Positions 10,083 through 19,383 of a stretch of 64,000 nucleotides of DNA are shown one piece after another (positions within the stretch are counted from its first letter, which is position 1; each line of letters begins with the position of its first letter). Under the pieces are notes generated by a model. The model ran no database searches, was not told where the DNA came from, and saw only the letters and a program-made list of their open reading frames with translations. The position numbers were made by a program, and so were the translations under genes. This DNA is from Flavisolibacter longurius (GTDB lineage: Bacteria; Bacteroidota; Bacteroidia; Chitinophagales; Chitinophagaceae). Location of the stretch: NCBI GenBank assembly GCA_014163555.1, contig JACJGO010000003.1:248001-312000 (forward strand), written 5' to 3'.

Positions 10083-11786
10083 ATGTCGCAATTGCATCTG
10101 AACGATTACCTCGTTTTTATTGTGTATTTTATTGTGGTAGCCGGTTATGGATACTACGTTTACAACAGGAAAAAAAAGGCATCCGTATCGGCATCCCACG
10201 ATTATTTTCTGGCCGAAGGTTCACTCACTTGGTGGGCCATTGGTGCTTCGCTGATCGCTTCCAATATCTCGGCCGAGCAGATGATTGGAATGAGCGGAAA
10301 CGGTTTTACCATGGGCCTTGCCATCTCAACCTACGAATGGATGGCGGCGGCAACACTGATGGTGGTAGCCATCTTTTTTATTCCCGTTTATTTGCGCAAT
10401 AAGATCTATACCATGCCGCAGTTCCTCAGTGAACGATACAACGGCACGGTGGCTATGATCATGGCCGTTTTTTGGCTATTGCTCTACGTGGTCGTTAACC
10501 TTACGTCCATTCTTTTCCTGGGTGCTCTTGCCATTAGCAGTATTTCCGGGATCAGTTTAACGGCCTGCATGCTCTTTCTGGCCATATTCGCCATCATTAT
10601 TACGCTGGGTGGGATGAAGGTGATCGGGTACACGGATGTGATCCAGGTGTTCTTCCTCATTTTTGGCGGGTTGGTAACAACCTACCTTGCCCTGGATCTT
10701 GTGGCCGAACACTATGGCGGCGATGGTATGCTCCAGGGTTTTGCCAAGCTTACTGAAAATGCCGACGATCATTTTCATATGATCTTTGAAAAGGACCATC
10801 CGTATTATGTGTCCCTACCGGGACTGACCGTGCTGGTAGGTGGTATGTGGATCGTCAACCTGAACTACTGGGGATGTAATCAGTACATCACGCAGCGGGC
10901 CCTGGGTGCCGATCTGAACACAGCCCGCAAAGGCATTCTGTTCGCAGCCTTTTTAAAGTTACTGATGCCTGTGATTGTGGTGCTGCCTGGTATTGCTGCC
11001 TTTCTTCTGCACCAGGAAAATGTATCGGTTGGCAATGTCAACATGCAACAGGCTATTGGTGTGGGGAATGAACTGGTGCAGGATAAAGCTTACCCGGTGC
11101 TGCTGAACCTTCTGCCCCCTGGGTTGAAAGGGCTGGCCTTTGCGGCACTGACAGCGGCCATCGTGGCCTCGCTGGCCGGTAAAGCCAACAGTATCGCTAC
11201 CATTTACACGCTGGATATTTATAAGAAAAAAATTAATCCCAACGCTTCGGAAGATAAAATGGTTTCGGTAGGTCGCATTACCATTATTGCCTCCATGCTA
11301 ATCGCGGTTGCCATTGCACCCTTCCTGGGCATCGATAAGAAAGGTGGATTTGAATTTATCCAGGAGTATACCGGTTTTGTAAGCCCAGGTATTTTCGCCA
11401 TGTTCCTGTTGGGATTCTTCTGGAAAAAGACAACTTCCAACGCAGCCCTGTTTGCAACAGTGGGTGGGTTTATTCTTTCGGTGATCTTTAAATTCCTGCC
11501 GCTGGTCGTGAACCTGCAATGGCTGTCGCCATTGGGTTTTGCGGTGCCGGTAACGCAGGAAGATGGCCGTGTGCTGTACGAGATTCCATTCCTTGACAGG
11601 ATGGGTTTTGTATTCCTGATTGCCGTACTGGGCATGATCATTATCAGCCGCATTGAAAACAAACGCGGCGTTCGTCCCAAGGGACTGATTGTAGAAAAAG
11701 AAATGTTCCGCATGTCTCCGGGCTTCGCTGCCGGCGCATTGATCGTTTGCGGTATCCTGGTGGCACTGTACACAATCTACTGGTAA
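10083..11786 (+). CDS. Sodium/solute symporter (SSS family), probable xylose transporter
   Basis: Inner-membrane sodium-coupled symporter of 567 residues with about 13-14 hydrophobic helices. It shows SSS-family motifs: GYGYYVYNRKK after helix 1, LTWWAIGASLIASNISAEQM (the sodium-site helix), GGMKVIGYTDVIQVFFLI, and GLAFAALTAAIVASLAGKANS. The long loop after LVAEHYGG and the VSLPGLTVLVGGMWIVNLNYWG helix are typical of sugar-transporting SGLT-like members. It sits between two terminators just after xylA, so it is probably a single-gene unit that imports xylose or small xylo-oligosaccharides. The substrate is from context. A second SSS symporter with the mannan genes (21720) shows the same use of sodium-driven sugar uptake. 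Confidence 0.9.
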   Translation: MSQLHLNDYLVFIVYFIVVAGYGYYVYNRKKKASVSASHDYFLAEGSLTWWAIGASLIASNISAEQMIGMSGNGFTMGLAISTYEWMAAATLMVVAIFFIPVYLRNKIYTMPQFLSERYNGTVAMIMAVFWLLLYVVVNLTSILFLGALAISSISGISLTACMLFLAIFAIIITLGGMKVIGYTDVIQVFFLIFGGLVTTYLALDLVAEHYGGDGMLQGFAKLTENADDHFHMIFEKDHPYYVSLPGLTVLVGGMWIVNLNYWGCNQYITQRALGADLNTARKGILFAAFLKLLMPVIVVLPGIAAFLLHQENVSVGNVNMQQAIGVGNELVQDKAYPVLLNLLPPGLKGLAFAALTAAIVASLAGKANSIATIYTLDIYKKKINPNASEDKMVSVGRITIIASMLIAVAIAPFLGIDKKGGFEFIQEYTGFVSPGIFAMFLLGFFWKKTTSNAALFATVGGFILSVIFKFLPLVVNLQWLSPLGFAVPVTQEDGRVLYEIPFLDRMGFVFLIAVLGMIIISRIENKRGVRPKGLIVEKEMFRMSPGFAAGALIVCGILVALYTIYW

Positions 11787-11809
11787 TCTTTTTTACACTA
11801 TCTATAAAG

Positions 11810-11838
11810 AAATACCGGTCCGGAAGGGCCGGTATTTT
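11810..11838 (+). terminator. Rho-independent terminator after SSS symporter
   Basis: The stem AAATACCGGTCC pairs with GGGCCGGTATTT (one G-T pair) around the loop GGAA and is followed by a T run, 23 bases after the symporter stop codon. Confidence 0.88.
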
Positions 11839-11939
11839 TGTTTCTGCAGGTGGCTAATATTGTATCAGCATTTGGTAAGCAAGAACACAGTTATCGAACC
11901 CGGAAGCCTTATTTTGCGGTTGATCTATTTTCATTTTTC

Positions 11940-13352
11940 ATGACCAGACAATTTTTGTTTTCATGCTTTTTTTCTGCAATGACACTGGCCGCAAGCGCCG
12001 ATGTGCGGTTGCCGGCTATCATTGGCAATCATATGGTTTTGCAGCAATCCACGACGGTGGCTCTTTGGGGCTGGTGCGAACCGGGTGAAAAGATCACGGT
12101 AAAGGTAGGATGGGACACGGCCGCGTTTACCACAACGGGAACTTCCGGTGCGACCTGGAAGCTTTCGCTGCCAACACCAAATGCTGGCGGGCCTTATACT
12201 ATTACCATCAGGGGAAACAACACCATCAACATTGAAGATGTGCTGATTGGCGAAGTGTGGCTATGCAGCGGCCAAAGCAACATGGAGATGAACATGGGTT
12301 GGGGACTTCCGTACGAAAAAGAAACCAGCGAAGCCACAGACAGGCGCATACGTTTTTTTGGTGTGCCCCGTACAACCGCCCTGCATCCGCAGGACGATGT
12401 AAAGGCAAGGTGGGTAGAGTGCTCGCCGGAAGAAATGAAACGCTTCAGTGCTGTTGGCTATTTCTTTGGAAAAGAGGTAGTGGACAAACTGAAGGTGCCT
12501 GTTGGTCTCATTGGATCCAGTTGGGGAGGTACACCGGCTGAAGCCTGGACGCCGGACTCGGTTGTACATCAGAATGCAGCGTTAACTGCGGCTGCCGCTA
12601 AACTTAAGCCTTCCAACGGCTGGCCCATTCAGCCCGGTGCTACCTACAGTGCCATGATCTATCCCCTGCAGAATTACGCCATTGCCGGCAGCTTATGGTA
12701 CCAGGGCGAAAGCAATGTTGGCACCTGGAGTACATACCAGTCTTTGCTCACAGGAATGATTGCGGCGTGGCACAAAGGATTCGGACGGGAGTTTCCTTTT
12801 TACTTGGTGCAGATTGCTCCCTACGCCGGTTATGGAACCTATCCTTCCTCCGCGTTGTTGCGGGAGCAGCAAACAAAAATTGCAGACTACCCAAATACCG
12901 GTATGGTGGTCATTCATGATCTTGTTGACAATATCAATGACATTCATCCCAAATTGAAAAAAGAAGTCGGGCAGCGACTGGCTGCCCTGGCCCTTGCAAA
13001 GACTTATGGTATCAAGGATATATCTGCCACTTATCCCCGGTACAAAGGCATGACCATCGAAAAAGACAAGATCAGGGTACGTTTTTCAGGTGCGGAGAAC
13101 GGCCTGGTGACAAAAGGAGGGGAGCCTACTGAATTTTATCTTGCCGGGGATGACAGGATCTTTTATCCCGCCAAAGCCATTCTTAAGGGGTCGTCTGTTC
13201 TAGTGTCAGCAAAAAACGTCAAAAAACCGATTGCGGTGCGGTTTGGCTTTAGCAATTCCGCCATGCCCAATCTGTTCAGCAAAGAAGGCCTTCCGGTAAG
13301 TATTTTCAGAACGGATAATTGGGAGATAAGTACAGATGAAGCAGGCAAATAA
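11940..13352 (+). CDS. SGNH acetylesterase (sialate O-acetylesterase fold), probable acetylxylan esterase
   Basis: Secreted carbohydrate esterase of the sialate-O-acetylesterase type, 470 residues from the ATG at 11940; the upstream extension to 11838 runs into the preceding terminator and lacks signal-peptide character. The signal peptide is residues 1-20 (ending ASA-D). A beta-sandwich domain (21-100) precedes the SGNH catalytic domain with block I CSGQSNME (nucleophile Ser113), GSSWGGTPAEAW, WYQGESNVGTW, and NDIHPK carrying the catalytic His. Such enzymes remove acetyl groups from xylan or from oligosaccharides. The setting at the end of the xylan locus favours acetylxylan. True sialic acid activity is unlikely here because no sialidase genes are near. 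Confidence 0.87.
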   Translation: MTRQFLFSCFFSAMTLAASADVRLPAIIGNHMVLQQSTTVALWGWCEPGEKITVKVGWDTAAFTTTGTSGATWKLSLPTPNAGGPYTITIRGNNTINIEDVLIGEVWLCSGQSNMEMNMGWGLPYEKETSEATDRRIRFFGVPRTTALHPQDDVKARWVECSPEEMKRFSAVGYFFGKEVVDKLKVPVGLIGSSWGGTPAEAWTPDSVVHQNAALTAAAAKLKPSNGWPIQPGATYSAMIYPLQNYAIAGSLWYQGESNVGTWSTYQSLLTGMIAAWHKGFGREFPFYLVQIAPYAGYGTYPSSALLREQQTKIADYPNTGMVVIHDLVDNINDIHPKLKKEVGQRLAALALAKTYGIKDISATYPRYKGMTIEKDKIRVRFSGAENGLVTKGGEPTEFYLAGDDRIFYPAKAILKGSSVLVSAKNVKKPIAVRFGFSNSAMPNLFSKEGLPVSIFRTDNWEISTDEAGK

Positions 13353-13516
13353 TGGGTGGACGGTGCGTTGGTATTTAGATATTGGGATATTATGATATTG
13401 CGATAGTGGTTAACTGGACGATGTCATTTTAGCATTATATCGGCTGTAAAAATGAAAAGGAACTTCGAACATCAAACTTTGAAAATTACACAGTAAACTC
13501 AAAACCGCTTTCCTTC

Positions 13517-14401
13517 CTACACAAACGCCCTTGTCCCTGAAGTGTTATACTGTTCGCGGAACTCTTTGGGTGTGCATTGCTTTTTCTTTTTGAAAACACG
13601 GTTGAAGTTGGACATGTTGTTGAACCCGCAGCGGTAAGCAATTTCGCTGACGCTTTGCGTGGTATCGATCAGCATGCGGGAAGCGTGACCCAGCCGGATT
13701 TCATTGAGCGTTTCCACAAATGTTTTCCCTGTACGCAGTTTAAAAAAACGGCTGAACGCCACTTCCGACATAGACACCTGTTTGGCAGCCTCAGAAAGCG
13801 TAATGTCCTTGTCAAAGTTTTTGTTGAGGAAGCCCATTACGTTATCGATGCGCCGGCTGTTGTACGTAATGGAATCGGCCGCCTGAAAAGAGATATCCGA
13901 AAGTATGCGCATGTTGGAGGATGTGGAAAGGGTATGCAGGATCGAAAGCAGTTCCAGCACCGATTCAAAGCCCGTTTTGTTCGGTAGGTTCACAAACCGG
14001 GGCATAAGTTCTTCTGTCACCTCTTTTGAAAAAAGAATACCCCGCAGCGACTGCTGGAGCATGTTCCGGATCAGGCTCATTTGGTTGCGCTGCAAAAATT
14101 TTTCATCCAGCAGGTCGCGGTGAAATTGCAGGGTCACCTCGTAGATCTCTGTGTTTTTACACTTGTGGGTAAACCAGCCATGTTGCAGGTTAGGGCCAAC
14201 CAAAACCAGTTCCAGATCGTCTATTGTTTCGAAATGACCTCCGATAACACGTTTGGCTCCTTTGGCGTTCCGGATGAAATTCAACTCAAACTCTTCATGG
14301 TAATGGAGCGGAAAGGAGAACTCCGATTTTGTTCTCGATAAAATGGCAAAACAATCGTTTTGCGTAAGCGGAGTGATTTCCCGCAGGAGATTTTCTTTCA
14401 T
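13517..14401 (-). CDS. AraC-family transcriptional regulator of the mannan locus
   Basis: Cytoplasmic regulator of 294 residues. The N-terminal half (about 20-110) is a cupin-like sensor with FPLHYHEEFELNFI, typical of sugar-sensing AraC proteins. The C-terminal double helix-turn-helix occupies 185-290 with LSEAAKQVSMSEVAFSRFFK and the second-helix signature SEIAYRCGFNNMSNFNRVFK. It is divergent from the SusC gene (227 bases between), the usual place for a locus-specific activator. The spacer holds an ACGAT...ATCGT inverted repeat at 14420-14441 and the LacI-type 13-mer at 14459, so the gene may itself answer to two regulators. The ligand is unknown; mannobiose or mannosyl-glucose is a guess from the operon. 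Confidence 0.92.
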   Translation of the reverse strand: MKENLLREITPLTQNDCFAILSRTKSEFSFPLHYHEEFELNFIRNAKGAKRVIGGHFETIDDLELVLVGPNLQHGWFTHKCKNTEIYEVTLQFHRDLLDEKFLQRNQMSLIRNMLQQSLRGILFSKEVTEELMPRFVNLPNKTGFESVLELLSILHTLSTSSNMRILSDISFQAADSITYNSRRIDNVMGFLNKNFDKDITLSEAAKQVSMSEVAFSRFFKLRTGKTFVETLNEIRLGHASRMLIDTTQSVSEIAYRCGFNNMSNFNRVFKKKKQCTPKEFREQYNTSGTRAFV

Positions 14402-14458
14402 ATAGCAAACAAGTTCTGAACGATCGTAAAATACGAAATCGTGTTAAGATAATACCAC

Positions 14459-14471
14459 AATCGGTTGCATA
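14459..14471 (+). promoter_or_regulatory. Second copy of the LacI-type operator core, upstream of mannan susC
   Basis: The 13 bases AATCGGTTGCATA are identical to the core of the palindrome at 5096-5115 in the xylan locus. CAATCGGTTG forms the central near-palindrome. It lies in the AraC/SusC intergenic region, about 158 bases before the susC start. A shared LacI-family protein is the simple explanation; chance is possible for one 13-mer but unlikely at two sugar-locus control regions. Confidence 0.45.
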
Positions 14472-14601
14472 TTTCCATTTTTTTCGCAAACCCGCGTCAG
14501 GATTGCGTTTTGGGAAAGATGATAAAATTCTATCCGCTAAAAAAAGAAAAAAAATACAGCTCTTTGTTAAAAAAGTATCATCATCGGCAGCATAATAAAA
14601 A

Positions 14602-14609
14602 TATTTTTG
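14602..14609 (+). promoter_or_regulatory. Possible Bacteroidota -7 element before mannan susC
   Basis: TATTTTTG matches the Bacteroidota primary-sigma -7 consensus TAnnTTTG exactly, 19 bases before the susC ATG at 14629. No clear -33 TTG stands at the normal distance, so this is a weak call. Confidence 0.3.
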
Positions 14610-14628
14610 AAACAAATAAGTGAGCTAT

Positions 14629-17600
14629 ATGAGAAAATGCCTACGCCTCAGGGTGCATTTGCTGCTGCTATTTGCACTCCTCTCGACTCTCGTCTTCGCA
14701 CAAAAACAAATTACCGGAACTGTTACAGATGACAAGCAATCTCCCTTGCAGGGAGCAACGGTTGCCGTAAAAGGAACAAAAACAGTAACCACAACCGATG
14801 CCACAGGACGCTTCACCTTATCGGTGCCCGCCAATGCAACCACATTGGTCGTGTCCTTTGTGGGTATGCAGCCGAAAGAGGTGCCTGTCGGGAATAATAC
14901 TGTCATGGCTGTTGCTTTAAGTTCTTCTGCCAACACCATGAGTGATGTGGTGGTCATTGGTTATGGCACCCGCAGAAGAGCCGAGGTAACCTCCTCCATT
15001 TCTTCTGTCAATGCCAAAGACATCAAGGACATGCCCGTTGCCAGCGTTGAGCAGGCACTCCAGGGTAAGGTAGCTGGTGTCACCATTACAAACAACAGCG
15101 GTCAACCCGGTGGTGGCGTTTCTGTTCGGGTACGCGGTATAACCACTGTGAACAACAATGAACCATTGTATATAGTAGATGGTGTGATGATCAACGGCGG
15201 TGGCAACAGCAGCAACTTCGCTTTCAATATGCTGGGTGGTGGCGGCGGCCAAACCGTGAACAGTTTTCTGGCTACATTAAACCCGAACGACATTGAATCA
15301 ATTGATGTATTGAAAGACGCATCCGCCCAGGCTATCTACGGTTCTATGGCGGCCAATGGCGTTGTGATCATTACGACGAAAAAAGGTAAAGTGGGAGAGG
15401 GTAAGATCAATTATGATGTTTACTACGGTACGCAAACAGCTCCCAAGAAGATCAAGATGATGGACCTTAAAGAGTTTGCCCGCTATCAGAATGAAGTTTC
15501 CCCGATCATAGGCACACAACCGGCAGCCGAATTTGCCAATCCGGATGTGCTGGGCCGCGGTACCGACTGGCAGGATGCTATTTTCCAGCGGGGCCGTGTG
15601 CAAAACCACCAGTTAAGTTTTTCCGGTGGCCAAAACAGAACAACCTATTATGTATCCGGTAACTACTTCGATCAGAAAGGTATCCTGATTGGTTCCGGCT
15701 TCAAGCGCTACTCCATGCGTTTTAACCTCGACCAGCAGGTGAAAACATGGTTCCGTGCCGGTATTTCCGTGAATGCTTCCAAGAGCCAGCAAAAGCTGAC
15801 GCTGGCCGACGAACAGGATGGTACTATCACACAGGCCTTGGTGCAAAGTCCGCTGATCCCGGTAAAGAACTTTGACGATACGTGGGGCGGACCCGGTACG
15901 TCGGTGGGTGGTGTGATTTACTACCAGGACAACCCGGTGGCAAAATCTGCCTTGCGTGATGTAAAAGTTGACCAGTCGCAAATGCTCGGCAACATTTATG
16001 GCGAGTTGCTTTTTGGCAAACACCTGACACTGCGCAATGAATTGGCCATTTCTTTTGGTCTGACACAGAACACGGCTTTGCAGCGTGCTGGCATGATCGG
16101 TAATACGGTTTACCAAAGCACACTGTTGGAAAACCGCAGCAACAATAACTGGTATGCCATCCGCAACTACCTGAACTATAACCAAACCTTTGGCGGCGAC
16201 CACCATGTATCGGCAACTGCCGGTCATGAAGCGTCTTCTTCCCGGTACGATTATATTCAGGGACAACGTTATAACCTTGCTACCAACGACCTGATTGCCC
16301 TCAATGCCGGTGATGCGGCCCAGCAGGTGCTGCAGGGTGGTAAAGGACACGGAGCGATGGAGTCTTATTTCTTCCGCGCCGGTTATACATACAGCAACCG
16401 TTATTCTGTTAATGCATCTTACCGTGCTGATAACTCGTCTACGTTTGGTCCTAACTTCAAATGGGGTTATTTCCCGGCTGTATCCGTTGGCTGGACCATC
16501 ACCAACGAAAGCTTTGCACAGGGCCTGAGAGGTTTGAACTTTGCCAAGCTTCGCGTAGGATACGGCGCTGTGGGTAACCAAACACCGCCTGCCGGTGCAC
16601 CCAATCCGCCGTACACAGCCGGTGTTCGGTTTACAACCAATGCTTTTGGTGCCGGTAACATTGTTTCCAATATTGCCAACCCCAACCTGAAATGGGAATC
16701 GGCTGTTACGCAGAACATTGGTCTTGACCTGAGCATCCTGAACCGGAAAGTTGATATCACAGTTGATGTGTATAAGAAAGTAACAAAGGACATGCTGATC
16801 TTCAGCTCTGCTCCTCGTTACACGGGTGTGGGCTCCAACTGGGACGATATCAAAGCGCCGATTGTAAACACAGGCCAGATGACCAACAAAGGAATCGACC
16901 TGTCAATCACAACGCATAACATTACCAAAGGATCTTTCAGCTGGAAAACAACCGGTATCTTCTCACACTACAAGAACAGGCTGGATAAGATGGTGAACGA
17001 TAACCTGGCCATTGATGGTAAGATCGTTTACGAAACCATCCTGGTAACGCATACTGTACAGGGACACCCAGTTGGTTCGTTCTTTGGACTGGTTACCGAT
17101 GGTCTTTACCGCACACAGGATGAACTGAACAAGAGCCTGCCGCAGTTTGGTTTGGCAGTAGAAGAAAAAGGTACCTGGCTGGGTGATATCCGCTTCAAGG
17201 ACATCAACAGCGATGGTGTGATTGATGCAAAGGATGTAACCTTTCTCGGCAATCCGCAACCGAAGTTTACATATGGTTTGACCAACGCATTCAACTACAA
17301 AGGATTTGATGCCTCTATCTTCCTGCAGGGAAGCTATGGTGCCAAAATCTTCAATTGGCTGCGTCGCAACCTAGAGGGTATGGAAAACCAGTTTTACAAC
17401 CAGATGGAAACGGTAAGCGACAGGTATTCTGCCAACAATACAGATGGAAGCCTGCCCCGCTTTACCCATCAGAATAAAAACAATACGGCTGTTTCCGACC
17501 GTTGGGTAGAAGATGGTTCTTACCTGCGCATTCAAAACGTATCCATTGGCTACAACCTGCCAAAAGAATGGATCCGGAAAGCCAGCCTGAACAATGTGCG

Positions 17601-17760
17601 CCTCTATGTATCCGGACAAAACCTGTACACCTTTACCAAGTACAAAGGGTACGATCCGGAGATCGGTGCTTTCAACAGAGGTATTTCGCTAATGAATGTG
17701 GACAACGGTCACTACCCGAACCCACGCAGCATCACCTTTGGCGCTAACGTAGAATTCTAA
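14629..17760 (+). CDS. SusC-like TonB-dependent outer-membrane transporter (mannan locus)
   Basis: Outer-membrane beta-barrel importer of oligosaccharides, 1043 residues from the ATG at 14629 (the GTG nine bases earlier is less likely because it would lengthen a normal signal peptide). Residues 1-24 are the signal peptide (ending VFA-Q). A carboxypeptidase-D-like regulatory domain (25-100, ITGTVTDDKQSPLQGATV) is followed by the plug (about 115-235) with DVVVIGYGTRRR, RVRGITTVNNNEPLYIVDG and a DIESIDVLKDASAQAIYGS box, then the barrel ending in NPRSITFGANVEF. There is no STN signalling domain, so it does not work through a FecI/FecR cascade. It is followed after 28 bases by its SusD partner. 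Mannan or glucomannan oligosaccharides are the probable cargo, from neighbouring GH26, GH130 and epimerase genes. Confidence 0.95.
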   Translation: MRKCLRLRVHLLLLFALLSTLVFAQKQITGTVTDDKQSPLQGATVAVKGTKTVTTTDATGRFTLSVPANATTLVVSFVGMQPKEVPVGNNTVMAVALSSSANTMSDVVVIGYGTRRRAEVTSSISSVNAKDIKDMPVASVEQALQGKVAGVTITNNSGQPGGGVSVRVRGITTVNNNEPLYIVDGVMINGGGNSSNFAFNMLGGGGGQTVNSFLATLNPNDIESIDVLKDASAQAIYGSMAANGVVIITTKKGKVGEGKINYDVYYGTQTAPKKIKMMDLKEFARYQNEVSPIIGTQPAAEFANPDVLGRGTDWQDAIFQRGRVQNHQLSFSGGQNRTTYYVSGNYFDQKGILIGSGFKRYSMRFNLDQQVKTWFRAGISVNASKSQQKLTLADEQDGTITQALVQSPLIPVKNFDDTWGGPGTSVGGVIYYQDNPVAKSALRDVKVDQSQMLGNIYGELLFGKHLTLRNELAISFGLTQNTALQRAGMIGNTVYQSTLLENRSNNNWYAIRNYLNYNQTFGGDHHVSATAGHEASSSRYDYIQGQRYNLATNDLIALNAGDAAQQVLQGGKGHGAMESYFFRAGYTYSNRYSVNASYRADNSSTFGPNFKWGYFPAVSVGWTITNESFAQGLRGLNFAKLRVGYGAVGNQTPPAGAPNPPYTAGVRFTTNAFGAGNIVSNIANPNLKWESAVTQNIGLDLSILNRKVDITVDVYKKVTKDMLIFSSAPRYTGVGSNWDDIKAPIVNTGQMTNKGIDLSITTHNITKGSFSWKTTGIFSHYKNRLDKMVNDNLAIDGKIVYETILVTHTVQGHPVGSFFGLVTDGLYRTQDELNKSLPQFGLAVEEKGTWLGDIRFKDINSDGVIDAKDVTFLGNPQPKFTYGLTNAFNYKGFDASIFLQGSYGAKIFNWLRRNLEGMENQFYNQMETVSDRYSANNTDGSLPRFTHQNKNNTAVSDRWVEDGSYLRIQNVSIGYNLPKEWIRKASLNNVRLYVSGQNLYTFTKYKGYDPEIGAFNRGISLMNVDNGHYPNPRSITFGANVEF

Positions 17761-17788
17761 TTGAAAACAGCTCCTAAAAAACACACGA

Positions 17789-19354
17789 ATGAAAAATAAA
17801 TTGCTATACGTACTGTTGTTTGCTGCCGCGGCAACAACAGCCTGTAAGAAAAGCTTTACCGACAGGCCGGCCCTGGCTGAGCCCACCGTGGATAACTATT
17901 ACAACAACGCCGAGCAGATAAAAGGTGCTACCGGAACCCTGTATGGCCTTCCCTGGTTTCCTTTCCTTGACAAGGGCATTGATTGTATTGGTGAGATTCG
18001 CAGCGGAAACGAGTTTACCTGGGATGGCCAGTATAGCTCCTTCCGCGATTTCACAACAACAGCAACAGATCCACGGCTTTCCGAAGCCTGGAGCGCCTTC
18101 TTTAAGGTTATCGGTTGGTCCAACATCATGATCAACACGTTTGAGCTGAAAAAAGAAAAAGGCGTAACCGGAGAGTTTATTGACGCCGGTATTGGTGAAG
18201 CCCGTTTTATGAGGGGAGTAGCCTACTTCTATGTAGCCCGTATCTGGGGTGATGCACCCATCATTACCGATCCGGGTGAGATGGCGCAAAAAGGTGACTT
18301 CTCTGTTCCTAGGCACCTGAAAAATGATGTTCTTCGTTTTGCGCTGGAAGATTTCAAAGCAGCAGAAGCAAGCTTACCGGAAAGCGATGTAAAAGGACGG
18401 GTAACAAAGTACACAGCCAAGGGCATGATGGCAAAACTCTATCTCTATCAGAAAGATTATGAGAATGCCAAAACCAAGGCGCTGGAAGTAATGAACTCCG
18501 GCCGGTACGACCTGTTCCCGGATTATGCCGGCTTGTTCAATACATCGAAGAACAACAACAACATTGAAACCATGTTTGCCCTGCAGCATGTGATCAGCGA
18601 TAGCTGGGGTACGCAAAACGACCTGCAGGCTTACCGTGCACCGGCCAATGCACTGAATACCGGTGATGGCTGGTCGGCCGTTATTCCTTCGCTGGACATT
18701 CTGGCGGAGTACGAGCCGAATGACAAGCGCCGTGCCGGTTCTGTTATGGAACATGGCTGGACAAAGTCTGACTGGAAGCCAAGTCGTACAGGTAACACGG
18801 CATTCAACAATTTTATGGCAAACGGTTACAAGTACGATACGGCCGCTGCCGCTCCATTGGGCCACAAAACATCTACCCGTTCCAACATTGCCAAATATGT
18901 GGTAGGTCCCGGTACAAATGGCGAGCCCGTACAGCAAATGAAAACAGAGATCAACACCTATATTCTGCGTTATGCCGATGTGTTGCTGATTTATGCAGAA
19001 GCTGTTCTGGCTGGCAATTCTTCTACCGCAGATGCCACCGCACTGGCTGCCCTGAACAAAGTGCGCAAGCGTGCAGGTTTGGGTGAAAAATCATCCTTTA
19101 CTATCGACGATATTCTGCACGAAAGAAGGGTAGAATTTGCCTTTGAAGGTGATTACTGGTTTGACTTAACAAGAATGGGTTATGCCAAGGCAAAACAAAT
19201 GATTGAAAAACAAAACCGTGGCTGGAAAAATGATGATGGCAGCATTACGGTGGTGAATCCAACCTTTGCCGAGAACCAAATGGTTCTGCCTATCCCGATC
19301 AGCGAAACCACGCAGAACCCCAAATTGCTGGAAGCTCCGGTTCCCTATTATTAA
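17789..19354 (+). CDS. SusD-like surface glycan-binding lipoprotein (mannan locus)
   Basis: RagB/SusD family lipoprotein of 521 residues that caps the SusC barrel and binds incoming oligosaccharide. The signal ends TTA-Cys19 followed by Lys-Lys. The N-terminal SusD-like part (about 20-230) carries EARFMRGVAYFYVARIWGDAP, and the C-terminal RagB part has INTYILRYADVLLIYAEAVL and DDILHERRVEFAFEGDYWFDLTRMG. It ends with the usual LPIPISE...NPKLLEAPVPYY. It lies 28 bases after susC and 29 before the TIG-domain lipoprotein, one operon. Mannan specificity is from context; aromatic residues for sugar stacking cannot be assigned without a structure. Confidence 0.95.
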   Translation: MKNKLLYVLLFAAAATTACKKSFTDRPALAEPTVDNYYNNAEQIKGATGTLYGLPWFPFLDKGIDCIGEIRSGNEFTWDGQYSSFRDFTTTATDPRLSEAWSAFFKVIGWSNIMINTFELKKEKGVTGEFIDAGIGEARFMRGVAYFYVARIWGDAPIITDPGEMAQKGDFSVPRHLKNDVLRFALEDFKAAEASLPESDVKGRVTKYTAKGMMAKLYLYQKDYENAKTKALEVMNSGRYDLFPDYAGLFNTSKNNNNIETMFALQHVISDSWGTQNDLQAYRAPANALNTGDGWSAVIPSLDILAEYEPNDKRRAGSVMEHGWTKSDWKPSRTGNTAFNNFMANGYKYDTAAAAPLGHKTSTRSNIAKYVVGPGTNGEPVQQMKTEINTYILRYADVLLIYAEAVLAGNSSTADATALAALNKVRKRAGLGEKSSFTIDDILHERRVEFAFEGDYWFDLTRMGYAKAKQMIEKQNRGWKNDDGSITVVNPTFAENQMVLPIPISETTQNPKLLEAPVPYY

Positions 19355-19383
19355 TTCCCATCACTAACGATTAATTCTGTAAA

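Noticed and set aside
14620-14628. GTG start for mannan susC
   Set aside because: The ATG nine bases later directly starts a normal signal peptide.
15613-16581. 322-codon minus-strand frame inside the mannan susC gene
   Set aside because: Shadow of the SusC reading frame; the real gene on the plus strand is unambiguous.
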